A DNA stretch of 51,906 bases from Chryseobacterium sp. (GCA_031286615.1 JAITUA010000008.1:172703-224608); one strand, 5' to 3'; shown: positions 8,627 through 16,473, numbered from the stretch's first letter. Notes: a model not told the origin generated them from the letters alone. A program made the numbers and translations.

Positions 8627-9188
8627 TTAAGGGTTTTTATCTTTCTGATCCAGTTCAAAACGGATTCTGTCCTGGTCAATAATTTGTTTTAATTCTTCTT
8701 CTTCTTCTTCTTTTGGGAGGTACAGCAGGTATTTGCCGGCAAATAAATTGTTTTTATCATTTAGAATGGAAATTGATTTGTCTTTTGAGATCTCTGTAAT
8801 TCCAGTTATTTTGAACAGATTCGTTGATATAATAATTCATTTTATCAGCGTGATCAAGCCTTATCAAGAGTCTGTAGTGGGTCCAGCTTAATTCGTGACG
8901 CAGTGCGTCACATATCGGAAATATATGATAAGAAGATCTCATATTTCTTAGGTTACTTTCATCAAACCCCTTTCCGAATTCTAAGGTAAGCTTTTGTGAA
9001 AGTTTTTTAAGCGTATATTTTCCATATTCTGCACGTTCTTTTCTCTGTTGTTCGTCTTCAACAATAAGTTTTCCAATCTGCCAGTAGGTAAGCCGTAGAG
9101 TAGAATTCGCTATCCGAAAAACTTTTTCGCGCGACTGTCTAATGATTTCCTTTACGGATTGGAATAAAGAATCTTCGGAAATTTCCAT
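8627..9188 (-). pseudogene. DUF1016 (YhcG-type) nuclease, internally deleted remnant
   Basis: The first 143 codons encode the DUF1016 N-terminal domain, with TYWQIGKLIVEDEQ, YGKYTLKKLSQKL, GKGFDESNLRNMRSSY and LSWTHYRLLIRL. The frame stops at 8757 just after RDLKRQIN. Immediately downstream, in a different frame, follows ILNDKNNLFAGKYLLYLPKE, the typical C-terminal end of this family, ending at a TAA at 8627. Full-length members are roughly 350 residues, so about 160-170 codons in the middle, including the PD-(D/E)XK catalytic core, are missing. It sits inside an array of POT transporters. It is almost certainly inactive. Confidence 0.82.
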
Positions 9189-9203
9189 CGTACGAAAATA
9201 AAA

Positions 9204-9229
9204 AAAACCTCTGACTTGGCAGAGGTTTT
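9204..9229. terminator. Terminator after the second POT transporter
   Basis: Stem AAAACCTCTG/CAGAGGTTTT with T runs on both strands. It lies between the POT gene end (9251) and the DUF1016 remnant start (9188) and best serves the minus-strand POT transcript. Confidence 0.8.
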
Positions 9230-9250
9230 ATTCATATTTTGTTAATGCAG

Positions 9251-11005
9251 TTAGTTTACACCGTGCATCATTTTCTTTAAGATTGGAGAAAGTAAGCCTA
9301 AGATTACAGAAGCAATACCACAAAGCACTACGAATACCATGAAGAATTCGAATAAGTTGTGGATCTCAAATCCTACAAAAGTAGGGTTGTGTAATGGTAA
9401 CTGAGCTTTATCAAAAGCAGCTACCTGATCTGCAGTTAAAGTTACTTTTTTATCTAATACATCCTGAAGATTTACTCCTATTTCTTCAGCTTTTTTAAAC
9501 TTATCACCTGTTGCAGGGATAAGAGCTCCTAATGAACCTGCCAATGCATAACCGGCAGCGTTAGAAATGAAGAATACACCATATAGTAATGAAGCGAATC
9601 TTTTTGGAGCCAGTTTACCTACTAATGATAAACCGATTGGAGAAAGACAAAGCTCACCACAAGTCTGGATGAAGTATAAAAGCATTAACCATTTGATTGC
9701 CAACAAACCTGAATTTCCTAAATCTTTTACATTGTGTGCAATGATGAAATAAGAAAGAGCAATTAATGCCAATCCCATAGCTTGTTTGAATGGAGATACA
9801 GGCTCTTTTCCTTTTGCTCTCAGTTTATCCCAGCACAAACTGAAAGGAACCGCTAAAAGAACTACGAAAATTCCGTTGAAAATCTGAACCATTGAAGGAG
9901 GCATATTCCATCCAAAAATGTTTCTGTCTGTCTGGTTATCTGCAATAAATGTTAACGAAGATCCTGCCTGTTCAAAAGCAGCCCAGAAAAAGATAATGAA
10001 GAATGAAACGATATAGATTACCCAGATTCTCTGTCTCTCAACTTTGTTTTCAGCAGAAGACATAATCAGGAATGCCAGAGAAATACCTGCGGCATAGATG
10101 AATGGGTAGATAATTCCTTTAATCATTTGTCCCATTTCCATTGAGTTGAACCCAAGTTCTCCTACCAATAAATATCTGAATACGAAAAATAAAGCAACAA
10201 ATATAGCTACAGTAATTCCTAAGAATGTACCTGAGAATTTTGCTGTTTGAGTTTCTCCTTCCTCGAAATCTGCACTTGTATTGTTTTTTGGTAATCCTCC
10301 GATAGGTCTTCCTTCCGGGGTTACTACATATTTATTTTTAAGGATAAAGAATGTTATTGTTCCGATTACCATTGCAATAGAAGCAGCTAAGAATCCCCAT
10401 TTGAAAGCGAAGATATCTCTTACTCCAGTTGTTGCATCTTTTACGTCTCCTACGTATGGACAGATAAACTGACCTAAGAATGCCCCGATGTTGATACCCA
10501 TATAGAAAATGGTGAAAGCTGAATCCAGTTTAGACTTTTCCTGTTTTGGATAAAGACTTCCTACCATTGAGGAAATATTCGGTTTGAAGAATCCATTACC
10601 AAAGATGATAACGAATAATGCCAGCCACATAATCAGTTTAGCACTTCCAATGTCTGCTGAGAAAGTGGAAGCACTGATAAATAACAAGAACTGACCAATA
10701 GCCATTAACGATCCACCAATGATGATCGCAAATCTGTTTCCGATATACTTATCAGCAATAAATCCTCCCAAAAGAGGTGTTAAATAACATAACGCTAGAA
10801 ATCCACCATAGATGATTGCAGCATCAGCTTCTTTTATTAATAAGGAATTTACCATGAAGAGCGTCAGAAGTGCTCTCATCCCATAAAAGTTGAAACGCTC
10901 CCACATTTCTGTTCCGAAAAGAACCCATAATCCTTTAGGATGCCTGGAATTCTTATTCTCTACAAATTCATCCGGTTTCGGACTCAATGCTTCAATATTA
11001 TCCAT
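9251..11005 (-). CDS. POT/PTR family peptide transporter (second of three)
   Basis: A 584-residue proton-dependent peptide symporter. The POT motifs are EMWERFNFYGMR (about residues 32-43), GGFIADKYIG, FYMGINIGAFLGQ and ELCLSPIGLSLVGKLAP. It is about 80 residues longer than the paralogue downstream. The extra length is mostly a loop with charged residues (QDVLDKKVTLTADQVAAFDKAQ) between late membrane segments. It has its own consensus promoter at 11034-11063 and its own terminator, so it is transcribed separately. Substrates are expected to be short peptides, including those released by proteases such as DPP IV. Confidence 0.95.
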   Translation of the reverse strand: MDNIEALSPKPDEFVENKNSRHPKGLWVLFGTEMWERFNFYGMRALLTLFMVNSLLIKEADAAIIYGGFLALCYLTPLLGGFIADKYIGNRFAIIIGGSLMAIGQFLLFISASTFSADIGSAKLIMWLALFVIIFGNGFFKPNISSMVGSLYPKQEKSKLDSAFTIFYMGINIGAFLGQFICPYVGDVKDATTGVRDIFAFKWGFLAASIAMVIGTITFFILKNKYVVTPEGRPIGGLPKNNTSADFEEGETQTAKFSGTFLGITVAIFVALFFVFRYLLVGELGFNSMEMGQMIKGIIYPFIYAAGISLAFLIMSSAENKVERQRIWVIYIVSFFIIFFWAAFEQAGSSLTFIADNQTDRNIFGWNMPPSMVQIFNGIFVVLLAVPFSLCWDKLRAKGKEPVSPFKQAMGLALIALSYFIIAHNVKDLGNSGLLAIKWLMLLYFIQTCGELCLSPIGLSLVGKLAPKRFASLLYGVFFISNAAGYALAGSLGALIPATGDKFKKAEEIGVNLQDVLDKKVTLTADQVAAFDKAQLPLHNPTFVGFEIHNLFEFFMVFVVLCGIASVILGLLSPILKKMMHGVN

Positions 11006-11033
11006 TTCTATTGTTAATTTTTGTTAAGACTGA

Positions 11034-11063
11034 CAAATATAGTTTATTTTGGGTTTTTGGCAA
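11034..11063 (-). promoter_or_regulatory. Consensus promoter of the second POT transporter
   Basis: On the minus strand: TTG (11061-11063), exactly 19 bases, then TATATTTG (11034-11041). This is a full match to the Bacteroidota sigma-A consensus TTG-N19-TAnnTTTG. It is 28 bases upstream of the ATG. Confidence 0.85.
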
Positions 11064-11080
11064 GGTTTTAATTTTATTTT

Positions 11081-11113
11081 TAAATAAAAAAGCTGCGGAA
11101 TAGTTCCGCAGCT
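11081..11113 (-). terminator. Terminator after the third POT transporter
   Basis: Perfect 10-bp stem AGCTGCGGAA/TTCCGCAGCT with a 3-base loop. On the minus strand it is followed by TTTTTTATTT. Confidence 0.9.
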
Positions 11114-11137
11114 TGCTAATCGTTATAATATCAGGGA

Positions 11138-12793
11138 TTAATGCCCTTTTTCCTTCATAATTTTATTCAGTCTTTTTAACATAGAAAGACCTAAAAGTGT
11201 AGCAAATATTAACAAACCGAAGTTAACAAGGAAATAATTCGTCTTGTTTTCGTAATTATACCACGTACTTGCCAGGATTCCTGAAAGTTTATTTCCCACT
11301 GAGTTGGCCAGGAAAAATCCTCCCATCATCAATGCGGTGATCCTTGCAGGGGAAAGTTTTGAAACAAATGAAAGCCCCATTGGAGACAAACATAATTCTC
11401 CGATGGTAATTACTCCATAGCTGGCAACAAGCCATAAAGGAGACACTTTTACAGCACCGTTATCTCCTGCCATTACGGCTAAAACCATTACCAGACAGGA
11501 AAGTCCGGAAATAAATAATCCTAAAACAATTTTGGTAGGTGTTAAAGGTTCTTTTCCTTTTCTTCTCAACAATGCCCAGAATCCAACAATCACCGGTGTT
11601 AACGCTATAACCCAGAACGGATTGATAGACTGGAATAATTCTGTATTGTAAAGGTATACTTTATTCTCCGGGTTTTTCTCAAGGGCAGCACGCTGTTCAG
11701 GAGAAATGTTTTTGAAATAAACATCTTTCCCCATTTCTTTTTTAGTCTCTCCTTTGTCATCCTTTTGAGATCTGAACTGATTGTCATACACCGGAGTTTC
11801 TTTGTTTTCATAGCTTTTACCTTCCACCATATAAATTCCTTCCAATGGCTTTTCAAGAGAAGCAGGAACACTTCTGTCCGTATAATAATTAGCCCAGCGT
11901 GTTAAAGCCGTCCCATTTTGTTTGAAAACAGCCCAGAAGAACATACTGATCAGGAATACAGAAAGTAATGCTCCAATAGAGGCTTTTTCATCAGGTTTAG
12001 CTTTAAAGTAAAGAGAGGCATAAAAGTAAATAACAGGTATACAAGCAAAAATAAAGGCGTCTGTACTGTCACTTCCAAAAATATTGTTAGGAACAAACCA
12101 ACCGATTGCACCGGCAATAATGGCAGGAACAAATACTTTAAGCATAATTTCCGAAAGCTTTGTATCTCCTTCCTGTACAGGTTTCATCTGTGCTGCATGA
12201 ATGTAATGCTTTCTTCCGATGGTAAAAATCACCATACCGATAAGCATTCCTACTCCGGCAGTGATGAAAGCTTCACCCCAGCCAAATTTATTACGCATAA
12301 ATGCCGCAATAATGTTACAGATAAACGCTCCGATATTGATTCCCATATAGAAAATATTATATCCGGAGTCCTTATTAGCTTTATAAGGTTCCTCAGAATA
12401 AAGGTTTCCTAATAGTGTTGAGATTGTAGGCTTAAAGAAACCATTTCCTATAATAATTAATGCCAGGGAAGCATAAAACAGAGGTAAATCTTTAAACACG
12501 CCCATTCCTATATATCCGGCAGCCATTAAAAAGCCTCCCAGATAAATAGATTTAATATATCCTAAAACTCTGTCTGCCAGGAATCCACCAATAAAGGGAG
12601 TCAGATAAGTTAAGGCAATATAAGTTCCGAAAATATCATCAGCAGTTTTATCCGGGAGTCCAAGTCCGCCTTTCATACCAGTAGGCTCAATAACATACAG
12701 AACAAAGATTCCAAGAATCAGGTAATACCCGAAACGCTCCCACATCTCTGTGAAAAAGAGGAAGGGCAGCCCTTTAGGATGTTTAGTCTTCAT
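11138..12793 (-). CDS. POT/PTR family peptide transporter (third of three)
   Basis: A 551-residue POT symporter starting MKTKHPKGLPFLF. Motifs: EMWERFGYYLIL, GGFLADRVLGYIK, FYMGINIGAFICN and ELCLSPMGLSFVSKLSP. A hydrophilic insertion of about 90 residues, with YYTDRSVPASLEKP and many Lys/Glu, sits between two membrane segments and is absent from the two paralogues. An upstream in-frame TTG at 12817 would add eight residues. I reject it because that TTG is part of a -7 promoter element (12815-12822), so transcription should begin after it. The ATG at 12793 is the better start. Confidence 0.93.
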   Translation of the reverse strand: MKTKHPKGLPFLFFTEMWERFGYYLILGIFVLYVIEPTGMKGGLGLPDKTADDIFGTYIALTYLTPFIGGFLADRVLGYIKSIYLGGFLMAAGYIGMGVFKDLPLFYASLALIIIGNGFFKPTISTLLGNLYSEEPYKANKDSGYNIFYMGINIGAFICNIIAAFMRNKFGWGEAFITAGVGMLIGMVIFTIGRKHYIHAAQMKPVQEGDTKLSEIMLKVFVPAIIAGAIGWFVPNNIFGSDSTDAFIFACIPVIYFYASLYFKAKPDEKASIGALLSVFLISMFFWAVFKQNGTALTRWANYYTDRSVPASLEKPLEGIYMVEGKSYENKETPVYDNQFRSQKDDKGETKKEMGKDVYFKNISPEQRAALEKNPENKVYLYNTELFQSINPFWVIALTPVIVGFWALLRRKGKEPLTPTKIVLGLFISGLSCLVMVLAVMAGDNGAVKVSPLWLVASYGVITIGELCLSPMGLSFVSKLSPARITALMMGGFFLANSVGNKLSGILASTWYNYENKTNYFLVNFGLLIFATLLGLSMLKRLNKIMKEKGH

Positions 12794-12814
12794 ATATTCA
12801 ATTTTCAAATTTCC

Positions 12815-12822
12815 CAAAAATA
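12815..12822 (-). promoter_or_regulatory. -7 promoter element of the third POT transporter
   Basis: The minus strand reads TATTTTTG, a perfect TAnnTTTG, 21 bases upstream of the ATG at 12793. No -33 TTG is at the ideal spacing. The element decides the start codon of the gene. Confidence 0.5.
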
Positions 12823-13007
12823 GGTTTTTAATTTCAATTGATAAAATAAATAATACTGCCGTAAATGATTAATGAAATAAATAAGAAATATGAATGTGCA
12901 AAAGGGTTTTCTATATAAAAAAATCTGTACATATCCTCCAATTTACAAGGAAATAAAAATGCAAAAAATATACACATGTATTTCCTTTCAGAGTGATATT
13001 AGTTTTC

Positions 13008-13032
13008 TACTTTCGGCAATGTCAATAGTGAC
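13008..13032 (+). promoter_or_regulatory. Promoter/operator of GG-leader peptide 1
   Basis: TACTTTCG (13008-13015, one mismatch to TAnnTTTG) is followed after 5 bases by GTCAATAGTGAC (13021-13032), an inverted repeat GTCA-N4-TGAC. Including flanks, the palindrome reads TGTCA-N4-TGACA. The same arrangement precedes peptide 2 (14658-14681). The palindrome lies where transcription should start, a good site for a repressor. Which protein binds it is unknown; the nearby XRE regulator is the obvious candidate. Confidence 0.55.
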
Positions 13033-13054
13033 ATATAATATAAAAACATTTATT

Positions 13055-13228
13055 ATGAAAAAGTTAAAAAAACTTTCAAGAGAGAATTTAAAATCAGTAA
13101 ATGGTGGTAGAAAAGACTTTTGCCAACCTGGAGCAGGTGATGTTTGTGCTCAATACGGGCTAGAATGTGGTTTCTGGTATACTGTACAAAATGGTCAGGT
13201 AATTGAATCACATAATGCTTGTATGTAA
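13055..13228 (+). CDS. GG-leader Cys-containing secreted peptide 1 (bacteriocin-like)
   Basis: A 57-residue precursor. Residues 1-18, MKKLKKLSRENLKSVNGG, are a double-glycine leader of the type removed by C39 peptidase exporters. The predicted mature peptide has 39 residues with four Cys (FCQPGAG, DVCAQ, LECGFW, NACM), enough for two disulfides. A longer frame upstream (from 12890) has no leader-like sequence and crosses the promoter, so I start at 13055. The gene is followed by a terminator-like hairpin and then a GLPGLI gene. No C39 ABC exporter is in the window. A role as bacteriocin or signal is inference. Confidence 0.78.
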   Translation: MKKLKKLSRENLKSVNGGRKDFCQPGAGDVCAQYGLECGFWYTVQNGQVIESHNACM

Positions 13229-13256
13229 TAATATTGACTTGAATTACAGGTTTAAG

Positions 13257-13281
13257 GAGATACATAAAGTATCTCTTTTTT
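13257..13281 (+). terminator. Terminator/attenuator between peptide 1 and GLPGLI gene
   Basis: Stem GAGATAC/GTATCTC with a 5-base loop, then six T. It lies 28 bases after the peptide stop and 15 before the next ATG, so some read-through would be needed to express the GLPGLI gene. Confidence 0.75.
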
Positions 13282-13296
13282 AATAGGGAGAATTTC

Positions 13297-14094
13297 ATGA
13301 AACAATTACTTTTTATCTTATTGCTGGTATCGAATATTTTGGCTGCACAGAATATTACTTTTATATATGGATTTACTTTAAGGGCTGATAGTAAAGATGT
13401 AAAACAAGAATACTATTATTTGGATGTTCTGGGTAAGCAATCCGTCTTCAGGTCAACAGAAATACGGAAAGCAGATTCGTTAATGCAGAGAAATGGTTAT
13501 TGGAACAGTCGTAAACCTATTTTTGAAGATATGTATTCTTTCAAAAACTTAATCAATAATAAAGTTTACAAAAGTGTTACACATCCTGCTATGTATGATT
13601 TATATTACATTAATATTAATGATAAACTAAACTGGAAAATTCTATCTGATACAATGAAAGTTGATGATGTTCTATGCCAGAAAGCTACAACAGAGTATGG
13701 TGGGCGTAATTGGATTGCCTGGTTTGACCCTACAAATCCTATACAAGAGGGTCCCTATATATTTTATGGGCTTCCTGGATTAATTATTAAACTTTCAGAT
13801 GAACAAGAGGATTTTGATTTTAACCTTATTAAAATTAAAAAGTCTGATAAAAATAATATGTTCTATTTACGAAAGGGAAAAGAAATAACTTGGGATGTTT
13901 ATAAGAAATTACAGATTGATTATTATAATGATCCATTTGCTGAAATAAAAATCAGAAATATTAAAACAAAAATTGGTGATTCTAATGGAAATCCTGTTAA
14001 TATAAGTTTTAAAGAAATCACAGAAAATATTCGGAAACAGATGAAAGAAAATAACAACCCAATAGAACTGGATAAAGCGGTAAAATACCCTTAA
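13297..14094 (+). CDS. GLPGLI family protein (copy 1)
   Basis: A 265-residue exported protein with signal peptide MKQLLFILLLVSNILAAQ. The family motif GLPGLI is present as FYGLPGLIIKL near residue 165, preceded by ATTEYGGRNWIAWFDP and GPYIFYG, the conserved core of this Bacteroidota family. The C-terminus, NNPIELDKAVKYP, is shared almost exactly with the second GLPGLI protein at 16474. The family's molecular function is not known to me. It follows the GG-leader peptide 1 gene and may depend on read-through of the hairpin between them. A bidirectional hairpin closes the unit. Confidence 0.9.
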   Translation: MKQLLFILLLVSNILAAQNITFIYGFTLRADSKDVKQEYYYLDVLGKQSVFRSTEIRKADSLMQRNGYWNSRKPIFEDMYSFKNLINNKVYKSVTHPAMYDLYYININDKLNWKILSDTMKVDDVLCQKATTEYGGRNWIAWFDPTNPIQEGPYIFYGLPGLIIKLSDEQEDFDFNLIKIKKSDKNNMFYLRKGKEITWDVYKKLQIDYYNDPFAEIKIRNIKTKIGDSNGNPVNISFKEITENIRKQMKENNNPIELDKAVKYP

Positions 14095-14114
14095 CGAATA
14101 TATAATAAATAAAC

Positions 14115-14145
14115 ATCCCTTTTAATTTCTATTAAAAGGGACGTT
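14115..14145. terminator. Hairpin between convergent GLPGLI and XRE genes
   Basis: Stem TCCCTTTTAAT/ATTAAAAGGGA (14116-14126 with 14131-14141), extended by AAAC/GTTT across one mismatch. The T tract is weak on both sides (GTTTATTATT). It probably ends both transcripts. Confidence 0.6.
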
Positions 14146-14185
14146 TATTATTCATGAATGATGATACATAATTATATGGAAGATT

Positions 14186-14554
14186 CTATGAGCTAAAATC
14201 ATTTTGAGATTTTAGTATTTGATTTTCTTCATTTAATTCACGAATTTTTTGTTTCAGAAAATCAATATAGTCCTGTAAATTTTCAATGATTGAATAATTG
14301 AAATTTTGGAACTGATATTGAGTAGTGTCTTTGAATGTGGAATTTTTACTGAGCACCATTTCTTCTTCTTCTTTAATATCCGAAATAGAAACACTGAGTG
14401 ATTCAGCTATTTTCTTCCATTCATCCTCATGTATCCTTACCTCACCCCGTTCTTTTCGGGAATAATTTGAAGGATCAGTAGATAAAATTTTTGCCATCTT
14501 CTCTTGAGAGATGCCTTTGAGTTTCCGTAGGTTTCTTAGTTTTTCTTGCTTCAT
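14186..14554 (-). CDS. XRE-family HTH regulator with C-terminal coiled coil
   Basis: 122 residues. The N-terminal Cro/CI-type helix-turn-helix runs from about residue 5 to 60: LRNLRKLKGISQEKMAKILS, then DPSNYSRKERGEVRIHEDEW and IAESLSVSISDI. The C-terminal part, about residues 88-120 (IIENLQDYIDFLKQKIRELNEENQIL), has heptad-like Leu/Ile spacing and probably forms a dimerising coiled coil. It is divergent from the peptide 2 gene, and a perfect 14-bp palindrome lies between them. It is the likely local regulator of the two peptide modules; this is inference from position. Confidence 0.88.
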   Translation of the reverse strand: MKQEKLRNLRKLKGISQEKMAKILSTDPSNYSRKERGEVRIHEDEWKKIAESLSVSISDIKEEEEMVLSKNSTFKDTTQYQFQNFNYSIIENLQDYIDFLKQKIRELNEENQILKSQNDFSS

Positions 14555-14579
14555 GATTCTTAATGTCTATTGCAAATAT

Positions 14580-14601
14580 GCAAAACATGTACATGTTCTG
14601 C
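14580..14601. promoter_or_regulatory. Palindromic operator candidate between XRE gene and peptide 2
   Basis: AACATGTACATGTT (14584-14597) is a perfect 14-bp palindrome. Beyond one mismatched base on each side it continues GCA/TGC, giving a 22-base near-perfect site. It is 29 bases upstream of the XRE start codon and about 60 bases before the peptide 2 promoter, well placed for autoregulation by the XRE dimer. Confidence 0.6.
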
Positions 14602-14657
14602 AAGAAATTTGCCAAAAAAATACCTGATCTATTTCTCTTATTGGAGATTTTAATTTA

Positions 14658-14681
14658 TAGTTTTGAAAAGTCAATAATGAC
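14658..14681 (+). promoter_or_regulatory. Promoter/operator of GG-leader peptide 2
   Basis: TAGTTTTG (14658-14665) is a perfect TAnnTTTG. After 4 bases comes GTCAATAATGAC (14670-14681), the GTCA-N4-TGAC palindrome also found before peptide 1. The following bases, including an AATAT block and AACATT just before ATGAAAAA, are also alike in the two genes. Confidence 0.65.
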
Positions 14682-14704
14682 ACAGAATATTTAATTAAAA
14701 CATT

Positions 14705-14899
14705 ATGAAAAACAATTCTTTGAAAATGAAGAAAGCAAGTCTATCCAGAAATGAGTTAAGATCACTTAAAGGAGGGAAAATTGGAAACGGAGGAGGAACT
14801 TCTATCGGAATCGGTGGAGGTGGAGAAGTAGAGTGCGGCTGTGTACAAGCTGGTTGTGCTGGAGATGGTAGTGCAAGATGCGGAGGTTCTTGTTGTTAA
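14705..14899 (+). CDS. GG-leader Gly/Cys-rich secreted peptide 2
   Basis: A 64-residue precursor. The leader ends with LSRNELRSLKGG at residue 24; a second Met at residue 8 would give a leader as short as those of the other peptides. The predicted mature part has 40 residues, of which 15 are Gly and 6 are Cys (ECGC, AGC, ARC, SCC), allowing three disulfides. Acidic and polar residues are few. The downstream gene encodes a VKOR/thioredoxin fusion, a plausible oxidase for these cysteines. A hairpin lies between the two genes. Exported antimicrobial or signalling peptide is inference. Confidence 0.75.
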   Translation: MKNNSLKMKKASLSRNELRSLKGGKIGNGGGTSIGIGGGGEVECGCVQAGCAGDGSARCGGSCC

Positions 14900-14914
14900 T
14901 CAACCCTTAAAAAT

Positions 14915-14952
14915 AATCAGCAATAGAATTTCTATTGCTGATTAACTTTTAT
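14915..14952 (+). terminator. Hairpin (attenuator) between peptide 2 and VKOR fusion gene
   Basis: A near-continuous stem, AATCAGCAATAGAA/TTCTATTGCTGATT, is followed by AACTTTTATA, a weak T tract. It lies 15 bases after the peptide stop and ends close to the next ATG (14957). It probably reduces downstream expression relative to the peptide. Confidence 0.6.
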
Positions 14953-14956
14953 ACTT

Positions 14957-16465
14957 ATGTCAAAAAATACTAATGTACTTACCAGCTATTTAAAACTTAT
15001 TGACATTCATGTTGATAAGAATGAGTTTGAATATCAATTAAATGGTCATCCGGAATTTCCTAATATTCTGTCTTTTTCCGATACGCTTCATTTTTTTAAT
15101 ATTGATTGCTCAGTGTTTGAAATAGATGAAGAAGATGTTGAATTGTTGCCTAAAAATTTTATATCCATCAATGATGAAGGTTTTAAATTAGAAGACAAAA
15201 AGAATTATAATATCTCAGCGTCCAATGTTGTCTTATTAGTTGATAAATCGGAGAGTTTTTACAATGAAAAGAAAAAAAATAATCTTTTCTTATGGAGTAG
15301 TCTTTTATTGGGAACTCTGATATTATCTGTTTTATTATTAGACTTTTCTTTCTTTTATGCGGGAATCGCATTTTTATCACTTTCATTCTTAGGGATTTTC
15401 CTTTCTTATGAAGCTTATAAAAAAACTCATGGCAAAGGAACCATTATACCTTTAGGAGTATGTCAGAATAAGATGTTAAAAACCGACTGTGATTATGTAT
15501 TTAATTATAAGAAATGGAAGTTTTTTGATATATCGGAGATCTCTTTATTATTCTTTTTCTCTCAGATTATTAGTTTTATAGTTTTAGCTCTATATAAAGA
15601 TCTCAGTTTTTATTATTTTATATACAAGTATATATTCTATTTGTTTATACCCATCTCATTTGTTTCATTATACTATCAGATGATTGTTATTAAAAAGCTG
15701 TGTCCGGTTTGTATTGGTATCATACTTTGTGTTTATGCTCAGCTGGCTATTTTGTTCTTTTTACCCAATCCATTAGTAAAGATCAATCCATTTTCTATTG
15801 TTTTGTATGTGCTGTTTGTTTCGGCGTCTGCTTTGTTTCTTCTTTATTTAAAAGAAAAAATTAACTGGGATAATAAACTGAAAGAAGAGATTGTAAAAAG
15901 TTCAAGATTTAAAATGAACTATACTTTCTTCAGAAATAATCTTTCAATTCAAAAGAAAACTCTTAATGACGATTTTTTAAATTCTTTTAATTTTGGAACT
16001 TCGGATTCTAATTTAACACTAACGTTAGTGACGAATCCTGCTTGTAAATATTGCAAAGAATTCTACCCTACATTTATGAGGATAATAAATAATTACGGGA
16101 ATAAAATTAATGTTCGCCTTGTACTGGATGCGGATCTGGATAATTTTCCTGAAGAATTACGTACCACCTACATAAATATGGCAAGCATTTATGAAAATTC
16201 GGAAGATAAAACCACATTTTTTGTAGCTTTGGAAGAGTGGTATAAGATAAGAACTGATAAAAACGGGATCGATAAATGGAATAATAAGTATTCTCATTTG
16301 TTTAAAAATCAAGAGAATGTCATTGCGATCTTAAATAATCAGAAAAAGTGGAGAAAGATAAATGATATTAATTTTACACCGGATATTTTTATCAATGGTT
16401 ATCAATACCCTATAGAATATGACAGAGCAGATTTAGAATATTTCTTATCTGAAATGATTGACTAA
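14957..16465 (+). CDS. C39-like / VKOR / thioredoxin fusion membrane protein
   Basis: 502 residues in three parts. Residues 1-100 resemble the C39-peptidase-like domain found in such fusions (HPEFPNILSFSDTLHFFNI), but no catalytic Cys is present near the N-terminus, so it is probably non-proteolytic. Residues 110-300 form about six membrane segments with a vitamin K epoxide reductase core: Cys169 and Cys178 in a loop, and the CPVC redox motif at 249-252. Residues 345-500 form a thioredoxin-like domain with CKYC at 363-366 in TNPACKYCKEFYP. VKOR-thioredoxin fusions form disulfides in exported proteins. The position right after a six-Cys GG-leader peptide and before a GLPGLI gene suggests the peptide is its substrate. 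Confidence 0.88.
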   Translation: MSKNTNVLTSYLKLIDIHVDKNEFEYQLNGHPEFPNILSFSDTLHFFNIDCSVFEIDEEDVELLPKNFISINDEGFKLEDKKNYNISASNVVLLVDKSESFYNEKKKNNLFLWSSLLLGTLILSVLLLDFSFFYAGIAFLSLSFLGIFLSYEAYKKTHGKGTIIPLGVCQNKMLKTDCDYVFNYKKWKFFDISEISLLFFFSQIISFIVLALYKDLSFYYFIYKYIFYLFIPISFVSLYYQMIVIKKLCPVCIGIILCVYAQLAILFFLPNPLVKINPFSIVLYVLFVSASALFLLYLKEKINWDNKLKEEIVKSSRFKMNYTFFRNNLSIQKKTLNDDFLNSFNFGTSDSNLTLTLVTNPACKYCKEFYPTFMRIINNYGNKINVRLVLDADLDNFPEELRTTYINMASIYENSEDKTTFFVALEEWYKIRTDKNGIDKWNNKYSHLFKNQENVIAILNNQKKWRKINDINFTPDIFINGYQYPIEYDRADLEYFLSEMID

Positions 16466-16473
16466 ATTAAACT

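Noticed and set aside
12890-13054. Long in-frame extension upstream of GG-leader peptide 1
   Set aside because: It has no leader-like sequence and crosses the promoter and palindrome at 13008-13032; the leader MKKLKKLSRENL begins at 13055.
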